Position numbers and translations under genes: made by a program. This document shows positions 36,154-47,914 of a stretch of DNA of 64,000 nt, in pieces. The DNA is from Dimorphilus gyrociliatus (lineage: Eukaryota; Annelida; Polychaeta; Dinophilidae): the NCBI GenBank assembly GCA_904063045.1, contig CAJFCJ010000006.1, positions 4,418,408-4,482,407 on the forward strand. Direction: 5' to 3'. The notes beneath the pieces are model-generated. The model was not told where the DNA came from and did no database searches. It saw only the letters and a program-made list of their open reading frames with translations. Within the stretch, counting starts at the first letter, position 1. Each line of letters begins with the position of its first letter.

Positions 36154-37030
36154 GTCTATTGAGGTCAGTCTCCTTCTTACTGGAATGAATATAGACAGCT
36201 GGATAGAAAACCACAGGTATAAGTGCAAAAATCACAGAGATTATTATAACTGCAACATGATCTCTTTTCCTTATGGAACATTTATAATCTTTACTCCACC
36301 TTTGTCGTGTACTGTATATTACATTATTTAAATTTAATTATAATCCATAGTTAGTCCTTTCATCTAGTAGTCCTTACCGATTAACTGCGTCAACTATATC
36401 CATACAAATCTCTCCCGTATCCTCAGCCAAATCCTCATACAATTTGTTCAACGCCGTATATTGTTGATTACAATGCGAACAAACTGATAGATTTCCACTA
36501 GTTGTATTCCATTCACACGTCAACATATTATCGGCTAATTTCTGAAAATGCTTTGTATGATTGCTAACAATAATCTCCAGAGACCCGTTTTTTGTTATTA
36601 GAGCTTTTTCAAAACACTTTGAACAGAAGCAATTATTCCATAAATTATTTATATAATCTCCTGTTTGTTTGACTATATGAACCCTATCTAAATTTAGAGT
36701 TGCATCACGGCACGGCCGATTTTTCCAGTCAACGGGGGATCCATGAAGAATTGTCTGGTAATAGTCATTTGCTAACAAATATTGCTTACTACAACTCTGG
36801 CAAATTTGAATAGGACTTGCAAAAAGAATGGAGCAAAGTGTGAAGTTTGCAGCTGCTTCTGCAAACTTGTCGATGAATGCTTCGCAGGAAGATTCGATGG
36901 GTGAAGATCCTCCAAAAGCTTTCGATGCAAGGACGTCTGCTTGAACTTCCTTGTCCAACTCTCCTCGAACAATCACATTACAAACTATAAACAAGAATGA
37001 CAAGTATTTTCCCAGAGTTTTCGTCATCAT
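36154..37030 (-). CDS. OSTM1: OSTM1 homologue, lysosomal ClC-7 beta-subunit type (3' end incomplete)
   Basis: A type I lysosomal membrane protein. Minus-strand exons 37030-36378 and 36311-36154, joined in phase 2; a donor (GTAAGTAC) at 36153 shows at least one more exon. The start is the ATG at 37030, with a signal peptide after it (YLSFLFIVCNVIV). The luminal domain has the family's cysteine pattern and several N-glycosylation sites (ANFTLC, CQSCSKQYLL, LWNNCFCSKCF). Exon 2 gives RQRWSKDYKCS, then the transmembrane helix VAVIIISVIFALIPVVFYP and a basic HSSKKE tail, close to human OSTM1. OSTM1 stabilises the ClC-7 chloride-proton exchanger in mammals. A possible final exon starts near 35933, after an ATATTAG acceptor, giving a short basic tail in frame; this is uncertain. 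Confidence 0.9.
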
Positions 37031-38673
37031 TTTTAACAAAATTGTAAATGTTCAAATAATGGGCGGTTGAGAAATTACATTTATTACTTCCGAAATATCG
37101 TCTCGTCGTCTGCTACATTATAAATAAAAAAAACTTGTATTTTGGTGTAGTGTTATATATGCTAATGAATATGCATATATTTGTATTAGCCAATCAGATA
37201 TAATAATACATTTTCTGCACTTTATGCTAACTCTACAAATATAAATGATAGATTCCGTACCAAAACTATACTTTAATCAGACCGATATAACTAACATAGG
37301 CTTTAAAAAATAATTAAAAGAAAATACTTTTCAACTGTAAGAATTCAATTTTTAAAGAAAAGCAACTTTCATATCATATTGAATTTTTTTCTTTTATGTA
37401 TACAAAAAAAAGTCTTGTTTGAACAATCACGTTACAAATACTATAGAAAAGTGTAATTTAGAATCTCCACTATTTCAATAAAACAAAATCATCGGATAAG
37501 AAAAGACAAAACTAAGATTATATTCATATATTTAAAAGAATAAAGTGAGGAAATGATATATTTTACCTTGTAAATTTTCGATTACATTAAGATTTCTAAA
37601 GAATTAATCTACACTTGTTTATTACCTTGTAAAATATACGTTACAGCAGGAAAATTACACGTATTATTCTAGATTATAGCATTTCCTTTCTAATGTAATA
37701 AATATTGAACAGTTTTGTGTTTTGTGAAGGTGGGTGGAAAGGGGAGTGAATTTCCTATGATCATATGATCTCATATAATCAGTTTCAAAAGATTCGAACT
37801 TAATATTAAATTTCTGCTCGTAATACGTATTGGCCTGGAACGTCTTTATATAATCTTCATTCACGTAGTGTGGACTTTTTATATTATAAAATTCTGAATG
37901 TTAATGAGAACTCTACACACAAATATATTGATATTCATAAATCGTTCCCGCCAATATTTATCTTACCTTTACCTAGTATTTTACTCAGTCAGCAATACAC
38001 CTAAGCATTTCTATTATTGACTTAAGTATATAATTTCGTTGTGTATTATACACAAAAACATAATTAGTTATAAACTAACTTACAGCTATAAAATGTATAA
38101 AAATCTTATTATCGCTCAAAAAAGCATGGTTTTTTATCTTATATTCTACAAATAAACGGCTTAGTTTTTATGTTTCATATGCCTTTCATGCTAACCTAAG
38201 AAGATATTCAAAGTGCCATAGTGTTATGTTGCTTAAATGTAGGTCAAATATTTATTGGTGCCTATTCTGAGAAATTTCGCTTAAAGAATATGGCCTTGAA
38301 TCATAACTTATCAAAATTATCAATTAGCATCTTTGCTTTCTTGTCAAATTTATTTAGAAAATACCTTAAGATCTTAATATTTGTTTTACAGCAAAGGAGC
38401 TGGTAATTATCTTTGAAAGATTACGTTATAGAGGACTGAAGATTTTTGATTAAATGTTGCAAGCTTCTTAATAATAAAATGAATAAACAATTACATTAAT
38501 CGACATTGTATTCGAATGTTTCCTTTAACGTACTTCGAACAAGTCAATTATGATGTCCAAGGATATATTCACTGATTTATTAATCAGAAAAAAAGTAGAG
38601 TTTGCAAAAATTGATTCCCTCTGCTAGCTATATCCCTGAATCATCACACAACCAATATGTAAATATTGTGTTG
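37031..38673. other. Intergenic region between OSTM1 and eRF1
   Basis: About 1.6 kb of AT-rich DNA holding the OSTM1 promoter and the eRF1 3' UTR. No exon recognised; the open frames are short and low in complexity. Confidence 0.6.
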
Positions 38674-40060
38674 CTAGTAGGATTCAAGATCGAAATCTTC
38701 GCCTAAATCATCATAGGTATCCATACTCTGGAAATCAACTTGATATCGCAAAAGGCCACCGATACCACCAAATCCTCTAACAAATTGGCTACCTTCTTGT
38801 GATCGGTCGGTAATAATCTCCAAAGTTGCGCCAAATGTTTTGTAGTTGTTTGCGAACCATTCAAGCAGTGGCTGACTATCTGACATTTCCAAATCAATAC
38901 CGGTTTCCTTATCTTGAAAGTGAGTTTTATCTTTTTCTTCTTCGGGACGCAAGAAAAGAATTTTTTCCTCATCAGTTTGATGATTTTTCAAAACGTAACG
39001 GACAATATCTAAATTTTCCCAAACAATCAGCATTTCTACGGCGCCCATTTCCAAAGCTCTAAGGGTGTCATTAACTCCGAAACAATATTTTCCCGTATCT
39101 TGAGATATTTCATTGAAATAACTTGCTATTAGTTTCTTTTCCTGAATGAATTTAACATTTCCCAAAGCTTCACTAGCCAATTCGATAGCTTGATTAAAAC
39201 CATTCTCCCCACCATATGAAACATCAACTATTTTAATAATTTTTGTTGCTAAACGAGGATCAAACATATCAGACTGAGACAATTCAGTCTTAAAATCGGC
39301 AGAACCAGCTAGGACGAGGCCAGCAACGTTTACTTTGTCATTTGAAATAAATAACGAAATTGCAACTTCAGCTACCTTCCTGACGTAATTATGACGTTTT
39401 TCCATTCGCAGTCTAGCAAAACGAAGGGCTGATTGACCTCCACGACCATGTTTCTTTGGTAAGTCTACTGTAAATTTGTGTAAGACTTCCCGAGTATTAC
39501 CGGATAGAGTTCCGAATAGGGCTCCGTTTCCATCCATTACTATAAATCCAAACTTATTATCATCGGCCAAAAGTGCTGTCAATGCTTCCGTGTGGAACTT
39601 ATTATCACATAAGTATAATGACGTGTTAATCGGCCGAAAAGGCTCAAAATCTATATTGACTTTCTTCTCTTTTCCTTCCGCTGTTACAATAGTTCCACAA
39701 TAGATTACTAAACCATTTAGTGGTACTTTATTGTATAATTTAAGTCGCTGTTGTACGGATGTTATAGCTCCTAACACTGATAAGCGATTAACTCGACTTT
39801 TTATATTGGATGCAGTTCCAAATTCATCAGCCAACATTTTGGCTATCCTCGGAATTTGATCCTTCGGTGGAATAATTAGGGAAATCATGCTGGTTCCATT
39901 CCTATAATGTTAATTTCATAATTTTTATATTCTGATAGAATTTAGTAATTCATTGTTAAACTTACCCTCTGGCAGCTTCAAGGCTTTTGATAAGTTTTTT
40001 TATCTTCCATATTTCGACATTTCGGTCGGCACTAGAGGATTCTCCGTCGTGTGATGACAT
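38674..40060 (-). CDS. ETF1: Eukaryotic peptide chain release factor 1 (eRF1)
   Basis: A 440 aa class I release factor (human 437). Minus-strand exons 40060-39966 and 39901-38674, split inside the Gly codon of EAARGNGTSM. Domain 1 (stop-codon recognition) carries TASNIKS at about residues 61-67 and YLCDNKF at about 128. Domain 2 (peptide release) carries the universal GGQ at about 186-188 in [17 protein letters not shown]. Domain 3, which binds eRF3, is complete, ending with a short acidic tail. The stop-codon-reading motifs have their standard form, which argues for the standard nuclear code. The GGQ glutamine is the known target of HemK2, encoded at 11.6-12.7 kb. Divergent from Arp1 across 0.9 kb. 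Confidence 0.98.
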
Positions 40061-40981
40061 AACTACAATTAAAATTTTGAAATTATTTCATGATAATCAT
40101 TCCAAATGCATCTCGCATAGAAATTTATGGGCTATTACTTCAAGTTTCCTTGATGCTTTTACTAGTGAGATATATACCAAATCAAATATATAAAAACTTA
40201 TAGCTATTGAATACTATTATTTTAGTCGATCGGCTTCTTACAGTTGCTACTGTAAAATATTTCGATATTTTTAATTTATTAAGCTTCTTCCAAATATTAA
40301 TAGGTTAAATTTCCGGGATGGTTACAAGCACATGTGTAACGTCGAAAATTTATGACGTCACAAATGTTAGGTCAGGGGTAAATGGTACAAGATTAGTCAT
40401 TGGTTTATATTACTGGAATAATAAATAAATGTGACGGTCTTAGGTTCAAGGAAATCTTAAAAATTTGTTAACCTAAAAATAATTTCCTTTTTTTTTTACC
40501 AAAAAGACTACGTAACGTGTCGGTATTACTAAAGAAAGAACAAATTGACGGAACCTATAATCACTGTATGTGTGTGTGTGTATTTTTTTTTAACACAATC
40601 ATGCTAAAATTAACAATAACAGAAACAAGCAACAAGATTATTACAGTAGTTTTTTCACTAATATTATAAAAATAAATCCAATTATTCAATTAAAACCCAA
40701 ACTTATTCAAATACAAAAAGTACGCTTCTTTAGAGATTGTAATACAGCTATATATCTAAAACTGTACTTTTAGAATTCTTTCTGTTAATTTAGATATTAA
40801 TAGTTAAAAAATAAAACACTTTTAAAAGAGTTTATTTTTAGAATTCAAGATGAATTAACATTACCAGTTGAGTTTACGGAAATACGGAAGTTAATCATAC
40901 CCAAATGCGAATCTGCAACAAAATATAGCAGATGAAATTTATATTAAAGTCAGCTTAAAATCACTAATTGCATCAACAAAT
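40061..40981. other. Divergent intergenic region between eRF1 and Arp1
   Basis: About 0.9 kb between opposing start codons. AT-rich, with a short GT run near 40568-40581. No other gene seen. Confidence 0.5.
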
Positions 40982-42547
40982 ATGGATTCATACGACGTTA
41001 TCGCTAATCAACCTGTTGTCATTGATAATGTAATTAAAATATTATTTCTAGCCATAAATTGAAACGTTATTTTACACCTCTCAAAAATATCATTAAAATT
41101 GACAGATGCCGCATCGATTTTAACCTTTCTCTTTTTAATTTTTCAGGGGTCAGGTATGATTAAAGCTGGCTTTGCGGGTGACCAACTGCCGAAATATAAC
41201 TTCCCCAATTAGTATGAATATTAAATTATGTGATGAGCAGCCATGTTAACTATTTCTAATATTAACAACAGCATCGGAAGACCTAAACATGTCCGGGTAA
41301 TGGCTGGTGCTTTAGAAGGTGACACATTTCTCGGACCCCGAGCAGAAGAACATCGTGGATTATTATCTCTTAGATATCCAATGGAACATGGCATAGTAAA
41401 AGATTGGAATGATATGGAAAAAATCTGGTCATACGTTTACTCCAAAGATCAGTTGCATACCTTTTCTGAAGAACATCCTGTCCTATTAACCGAAGCCCCT
41501 TTGAACCCCAGACAAAATCGAGAAAGAGCTGCCGAAATATTTTTTGAAACTTTCAATGTTCCTGCCTTGTTTATCTCTATGCAGGCGATTCTTAGTTTAT
41601 ATGCAACTGGCCGAACAACCGGAGTAGTTCTTGATTCGGGTGATGGTGTGACTCACGCAGTCCCTATTTATGAAGGTTTTGCAATGCCACACAGCATTAT
41701 GAGATCAGACGTCGCCGGTAGAGATGTCACTAAATACTTACAATTATTACTAAGAAAAGAAGGATGTAACTTTCACACTTCTGCGGAATTGGAAATAGTA
41801 AAAACGATCAAAGAGGTTACAAATACTTAAAGTAAACACTATTAAATATTCTAATTGGAATTTTTTATTTTAGAGAGCTTGCTATCTTTCGAATAATCCT
41901 CAGAAAGAGGAAACTATTCCAGCAGTAAAAATGACATACACCTTGCCAGATGGCAGTACTCTTGATGTAATATGTGAAATGAATATTAATAAATACACGC
42001 CAAGAATAATTATAAAATTTTTAATAACAGATCGGACCTGCAAGATTTAGAGCACCGGAATTGTTGTTTAGACCAGATTTAATTGGGGAAGAATATGAAG
42101 GTATTCATGAAGTTTTATCCTTCTCAATCCAAAAGTGCGATATGGATTTACGGCGAATTCTCTATTCGAATATTGTTCTATCCGGTGGATCGACTCTATT
42201 TAAGGGTACGTTGTAAATTGTCATCATTTTGGGACCATCTCACAAAAAATAATATTGTTCATGGTGTTTTTACAGGTTTTGGTGACAGACTTCTGAGCGA
42301 AATAAAAAAATTAGCACCAAAGGATATCAAAATTCGTATATCAGCTCCACAGGAGAGATTATACTCTACATGGATAGGGTTTGTTTATTAAATTTCCAAA
42401 TGAGAAATTAATATTTAACAAGACTATTATGTTTATTTAAACAGAGGTTCGATTTTAGCGTCACTCGATACGTTCAAGAGGATGTGGGTGTCTAAACGAG
42501 AGTACAATGAAGAAAGCGTTCGAGCTATCCATAGAAAAACTTTCTAG
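40982..42547 (+). CDS. ACTR1A: Actin-related protein 1 (centractin), dynactin subunit
   Basis: A 376 aa protein, exactly the human length. Exons: 40982-41029, 41147-41211, 41272-41815, 41874-41966, 42031-42205, 42276-42378 and 42445-42547, all GT-AG and in frame. It begins [19 protein letters not shown]. The nucleotide-binding loops are [16 protein letters not shown] and [16 protein letters not shown]. The Arp1-specific block [16 protein letters not shown] is present. The C-terminus is [20 protein letters not shown]. Arp1 forms the short filament of dynactin, the dynein adaptor. The conserved C-terminal KxF ending differs from conventional actin KCF, which separates Arp1 from actin genes. Confidence 0.98.
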
Positions 42548-42859
42548 TTTAAATTATTTTTTATTTACTACTTAAGGCGCTTTCCAATCTGCTTTGTTTT
42601 TCCTTTGTATGTTGACGGTGTTTTGAAACTCGGTTCATAGGGCGTTTATAAAAGGTTAAGTGTATGTCTCATCAACAATATTTGGGTGTGTAGTTCCAAA
42701 TTTAATATATATATAATATATATAAAAACATATATATATATATTTATATAGGTGCTGCAATTTTATGTTGCAAGCTGGTTTGTTGGATAAAAATCGTCCT
42801 AAATTATTCAGTTAATTTGTTTTATTGTGTACTACGAATTTAAACTATACGAAAAATAA
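42548..42859. other. Convergent 3' region of Arp1 and HIGD2A
   Basis: About 310 bp with an AT-rich TATATATA stretch near 42704-42752. No other feature. Confidence 0.6.
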
Positions 42860-43324
42860 TTATTTTTCCTCACTGACTGCACGTTTCTTGAATGCGCTAA
42901 AAGCAACTCCTCCTATTAGAGCAACAACGGTTAAACCTAAAATAACATATAAATCGTAAAATTCGCTTCATTATTCATGAATTATAGATTATCATTGAAA
43001 AACCTTGGGCTAATACACGCATTCGCATCATCTTTTGGGATTTGACTTTATCGCCAGTTTTCATGGTCCAAATTCCCCTACCCAATACAATTGTAGTTGC
43101 CAGCAACCCTATAAAAAAGTTAATATCATCGTCATAAATATTATCATTTTCAACTGACCAAGTGGTACAAGAGGATTTTCTTTGAATTTTCTCTGAAATT
43201 TTTCCTTGAAAGTCTCTTGCGCGTGAAACTGTGAAGGTGCTTGCGAAATGTAGCCCAACTCTGCTTCTAAAGCTTCAATTTCTTTTTTCTTATCAGAACT
43301 ATCTGATGTTATGTTAGATGCCAT
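42860..43324 (-). CDS. HIGD2A: HIG1 domain family protein, HIGD2A-like
   Basis: A 115 aa mitochondrial inner-membrane protein. Minus-strand exons 43324-43159, 43108-43004 and 42936-42860, in frame, with introns of 50 and 67 bp. The N-terminal half is hydrophilic. The HIG1 domain starts at FKENPLVPLG, followed by the first hydrophobic segment (LLATTIVLGRGIW), a loop with SQKMMRMRVLAQG (the R-x-x-x-Q signature region) and a second hydrophobic segment (LTVVALIGGVAF). HIGD2A-type proteins assist cytochrome c oxidase and supercomplex assembly. The start at 43324 is chosen because upstream in-frame sequence lies in the short divergent promoter. Its start is 174 bp from that of NOP16. Confidence 0.9.
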
Positions 43325-43498
43325 TATATTAGGTTCTTGCTTCACAGTTCCGAATTCGTATGTTTTCAACAAGGTCAAGGTTAAAGCTACCAGTTTTTGA
43401 GACGTGACTACGGTTATATTTTGTATAAGTTCACGTTTTTTCTGACTACTGTTTTATCGTTAATTAACTAAATAGTTTTTTAACGGAAATCGCTTACT
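43325..43498. promoter_or_regulatory. 174 bp divergent promoter of HIGD2A and NOP16
   Basis: The only sequence between the two opposing start codons, so it must hold both 5' ends or overlapping ones. I see no clear TATA box or palindrome. Function is inferred from arrangement. Confidence 0.4.
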
Positions 43499-44612
43499 AT
43501 GGGAAAGCCGAAAAAGCGTGTTAAGAAGTATAATTATACAAAAAACAGAAAAAAAGTAAATCTTAAGGCGCAAAAGCTTCCTCACATAGAATGGTTAGTA
43601 TAAACGATGGCTATTAAAGACGCTCATGTAGAATGGAAGCAAGGTATCTGTGTTTTAAGATACCCTAATTGAGACACTCTGAATCTGTAAGACTTATCCC
43701 CGACAATGTGCCTAATTAGGTAAAGACGCTAAAAAAGCCCATAATTGCTTTCTTTTCCGGCAAAAGAATAATTTGGTATTCTTTTTAGCAGGTTTTAAAA
43801 CTAAAATTTCAGTATGACAGACGATGTGCATAATTTTCATCTTAATAATAATTAAACATATATATATATATCAAGGATAAACGAAGATAACAATAAACTT
43901 ATACAGTCGTTGTATTTTCTATTGATTCATCATTTTATATTATTATATTTCTGAATAATATATGAAACAGATGAAATCCTAGGACATTAGTGATAATTCC
44001 GATTCTATCATAAACAAACTAGAGACAGTATGATAAATCTATTTTAATTATTTATGATGACTTTTAGTAATGAAATACGCAAAAATTGGAATGTAAAGAA
44101 AACCGTGAAAAGAAACCTAAAAGACATGGGTATTTCTGCTGATCCGAATGCGACTATTAAATTACGACAAGCTTTTGACGAGGATGAAGTGATAGAAAAG
44201 GTGTCAACTAGAAGTATACAAAAAATAAGGAAAGAGAAAGGTCACGTTGTTAAGGGTTTGTTTTATTTTGCTTTTGTTTAGTTTGATTTGCAAAATTGAC
44301 TACTTACAGAATTAGAGGAACAAGCAAACGTTCCTGATAAAGGAGTATTTCGATTGCCAGATAACGAAATTGATTTTTGTACACACATGCTTGACAAGCA
44401 CGGAGATGATTATAAAGTAAGAAATAACTTTTTATTATTTATTTAATAAGATTGAATTAACTATTCTACAATTAATCAAGGCTATGGCTATGGATAAGAA
44501 GAATTACTATCAAGACACGCCCAAGCAAATTCGAAAGAAGATTCTCAAATTCAAATCGATACCAGAACATTATAACACTTATTTAGAAAGTAGAAAAAAA
44601 ACAGTCAATTAA
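43499..44612 (+). CDS. NOP16: Nucleolar protein 16 (60S ribosome assembly)
   Basis: A 173 aa basic nucleolar protein (human 178). Exons 43499-43593, 44068-44255, 44310-44416 and 44481-44612. The junction of exons 1 and 2 recreates the family motif as IECNEIRKNW. Further matches are NLKDMGISADPN, HGDDYKAMAMDKKNYYQDTP and KQIRKKI, all diagnostic. The N-terminus is strongly basic. In yeast Nop16 binds 27S pre-rRNA in pre-60S particles. Intron 1 (474 bp) is the largest and contains nothing I recognise. Confidence 0.95.
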
Positions 44613-44949
44613 TGATCTTGTTTGTTAATAAACTTGTGTATATAAAGCGAAAGTACGCCATCTGCTGTTGGAACAATGGCAAATGACAAACGATATGTTC
44701 GGAAAATCAAAAGCAATAACTGTGTTAATTAGGCGAATAAAAACGATAGTATTGTAATGAAAGGCATTGCTGAGTAGATATATAAATAATTGAGTGAATA
44801 TTTTCGAACTGAGAGCACGAAATCGAATGGACCAATGATAATTGAGCAATGCCTATAAGGCTTGGAATTGTGGGTAGCCCCTGACGTCAAATTTTATTGA
44901 TTGGTACATTCGCCGAGAAAAGTTTGACGGGAGAACATTTGACGTCGAG
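44613..44949. other. Intergenic region between NOP16 and MEX3, with a CTCF-like site
   Basis: About 340 bp. Contains TACGCCATCTGCTGTTGG at 44654-44671; on the minus strand this is CCAACAGCAGATGGCGTA, a CTCF-like site. The last 80 bp are GC-richer and probably the MEX3 promoter. Confidence 0.5.
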
Positions 44950-46018
44950 ATGAGCTTCGGAATGCAAGAAACCGACTTTTTATCTTCTTCATACGCGCAA
45001 CTACTGCCGTCCTTTAACAGCCACTTCCTAAACGGCGTAAGTCCGAATACGACTGAGCGCGTTCCAGTGCCCAGCTCAGAGCATGTGGCGGAAATTGTTG
45101 GACGGCAAGGTAACCTTTTATTTCAGTAGTCGATATCAGTATTCTTTTATCTACTTTAGACGCCTTTCAAAAAAAATTTATGTAAATATCTTAAATACAA
45201 ACAAGCTAATTAGGCGAATTTGAGTTTAAATCGCATAAAAAATTGCTTACGTCCTGTTGACAAATATCAAGCTGTTTATTGCATGTGACCTCTTAATTTG
45301 CTTAGGTAATAAAATAAAGACGCTTCGTTCTACAACACGGACGTATATTAAAACACCTATGCGAGGTGAAGAGTCTGTTTTTGTCGTTACCGGAAAGAAG
45401 GAGGACGTGGAAAAAGCGAAAATGATGATTCTCTCGGCCGCCGAACATTTCAGTAAAGTAAGGGCGTCGAGAAAATGCTTAAGTGGTATGAACGGTACCG
45501 CTGAGGGCAGGATATCGGTAAAACACCACGTGCCATACCGCTACATCGGCCTAGTTGTTGGACAGAAAGGTGCCACGATAAAAAAAATTCAGCAAATGAC
45601 CAATACTTATATACAAACTCCGTCTCGAACTGCTCCGCCTGAATTTGAAATTGAAGGGACGGAAGCCAATGTTCGCCTAGCTATTCAAGAAATTGAAAGA
45701 CATATTAAAGAAAGAACGTTGGCTGGTTTGTCAAATGCTTTTGCTGAGAGGAAGATTCAAGAGGCTCTCGAGTCTATGAAAATGGAGAATAGCTCGCGCG
45801 AAGCTACTCTACCTACTCCTATTCAGTTTGACGACGTGTTCGATTTGAATTCGATTAGCGGTGCATTGAAAGGAGTTTCGTGTTCTAGTCCAAAATGGTC
45901 TACGGATTCTGGTTTGCATAGTCTATGCACTGATTCAACTTGGCCAACCTCCTCATCATCAATGGGAAGCGGTAGCGGCTCCTCCTCGCCTGCAGTTGAC
46001 GAAAACTTTCGCTACTGA
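44950..46018 (+). CDS. MEX3: MEX3-family double-KH RNA-binding protein, without RING
   Basis: A 290 aa cytoplasmic mRNA regulator. Exons 44950-45109 and 45306-46018, split inside the GXXG region of KH1. KH1 reads [17 protein letters not shown], then [19 protein letters not shown]2 reads [19 protein letters not shown], then THTY-like [10 protein letters not shown]. Both match vertebrate MEX3A-D and C. elegans MEX-3. The C-terminal tail is Ser- and Gly-rich and stops at 46018. Vertebrate MEX3 proteins carry a C-terminal RING (ubiquitin ligase), which is absent here; no cysteine-rich exon follows within the next 1.8 kb. C. elegans MEX-3 also lacks it. A role in translational repression of developmental mRNAs is inferred from the family. 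Confidence 0.95.
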
Positions 46019-47914
46019 ATTCAAAAGAAAAAAAAAATATGGAATTTATCTTCAAAAAATATTATAAAAAGATTTAAAAATGGAGATTTTATTAGAAAAC
46101 TACGAGATTATTAAAATTTTTGAAGAAATTATCGAAAGAAAAAAGCAGTTGTTCTTCCCTCATCGGTTTTTAAATGCAACTTTTAAACCTCTTTATCCAG
46201 AGAGTCTGTTTCTTTGTCATTTTTTTTACAAAGTATTTTCTATACTTAAAAAAGAATTAACTAGATCGCATAATGAGATGAATAAGTTAGATGTATGTGT
46301 ATATATTGGCATGTACCGAAGATATATATATATATATATATATATATGTAAGTATGTATATATGTATGTAAATATATATATATGTATGTAAATATATATA
46401 TATATATGTATACATAGATGGTCTCTTTGCATTAACGAGATATTTTAACTGAAATTGCTTTGAATATTGTTGTTTTTAAAATTTATTTTTTAGCTCCGTA
46501 TACATTCTATATATTCTATATTCTTATACTGGAATTTTTAAGATGATAATAAAAGAAACGTTAAATAATGAAAAAAGGACTTTCTTTTTTTTTTTTAAAT
46601 TCTACTTGTCGGCTTCTTCTCGTTGCAACGAATGCCCGTAATTGAATGCAAAATGAGACATAATGAATGACGCTCGGGACGGGTATAAACGCTCAGTGCC
46701 TTCTGTATATAGGCCTCGAAGCGTCTTTAATTATTGAGTAGTCGGCGCTCTCGTCGGGTTTAGCGTTTATATAAGCAGGAGAAAAAGAGTGGACGAGCGC
46801 TTGATAGGAGTTCAATATCCGACTACTGATTGGTTCCGATCGATTAGATGTGTGGTAGAGAGGGTAGAGGGGCGGAATGTTTGAAGGCAGATATTATATG
46901 TGAAAACCTTTTCGATGGATGGCCGTTTTGGGTGGAAAATTTAATCAGACAGCAATTAGGAAATAAGTATAGCGGCGCTGTTGTTGTTTTTAGGCTTTCG
47001 TCGCTTTTAATGCGTAGTAATGAGTCTATAAAGGCGAACGAAGGAACACCTGCGACCCTTTTTCTTCCTCTCTTTCTGCCCTTTTCAGTAACTCTGCACT
47101 ATACCTTTGCACACTTTCAGCCATCAGAAATAGTATTCAATCCCAAAGGCCTATAAACCTCATAAGATATTCTACTCTAATAATAATATATTCAATGTAT
47201 ATAGGGGAAAGAAATTTGGCGTATATAAAAACGTTATCTAAACTCGGCACGAATGTAATAATATCGGACGGCTGCGATGCGAACAATCATCCAATCAGCG
47301 TCTGACCGATAAAAATGTAATTTCTACACCCCAGACGCCCCCTTAGCGTTTTCGGTCGTCAATTAGAGACGTTTTTTCTTTCTTCTTCTTCTACCGATCG
47401 TGCAAGCGCTAATCAAACGCCAACAAAGGCTCGTCTATTAGCGGATTAAGTGGAAATTTAATGATTTTTTCCTTTTCTTTATCATTACATTTCTTATTCC
47501 AAGACATTTACCGTCAAAGAGAGTGTTTCTATTTAATTCAAAATAAAACTTTCCTCTACCTCCCTCTTTCGTCAACAAAGTAAAATCCCTTTTTTCAATA
47601 ATCCACTTCTCCCGCCCCCGTTCTCTACTAGCCTTTTCCAAGACCCCTCTGTACCTCCCTTCGCCAATCTCAAGTGACCATGTTCCCTGGAACATTCAAA
47701 TGAATTACGTTAAGAAAAAGTAGATCGATTGTATCCGGCCAGTTTTTGAGATATTCATGAACTTTTACTATACAACGATTACTGTGTAGCATTTGCCTTA
47801 CGGTTCGTCGAGCTCTTGTTTTGCCTAAAGCTATAGGCGCTTATTTATATTTCTTTCAATTATATCAAATTTAATACTTTGTAATAGTTCAAAAATTTTA
47901 ATAATAGTATTTTT
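46019..47914. other. MEX3 3' region, TA repeats and a GC-richer promoter-like block
   Basis: Contains TA/GTATG microsatellites (about 46322-46414). The block at about 46610-47120 is notably richer in GC, with TATATAAG at about 46769-46776 and a TATAAACG word near 46684. One ORF there (46848-47156) has no recognisable features and is not called. Nothing else is supported. Confidence 0.5.
46322..46414. repeat. TA / TATG compound microsatellite
   Basis: TA dinucleotides alternating with GTATG units just downstream of MEX3, giving spurious Tyr/Ile ORFs on both strands. Confidence 0.9.

Noticed and set aside
37664-37864. Minus-strand 66-codon frame between OSTM1 and eRF1
   Set aside because: Short, unrecognised, in AT-rich DNA with no splice partners or promoter evidence.
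46226-46432. Tyr/Ile repeat frames near MEX3
   Set aside because: Translation of a TA/GTATG microsatellite.
46848-47156. 102-codon frame in a GC-richer block
   Set aside because: No domain, signal or splice logic; kept only as part of a promoter-like region of interest.
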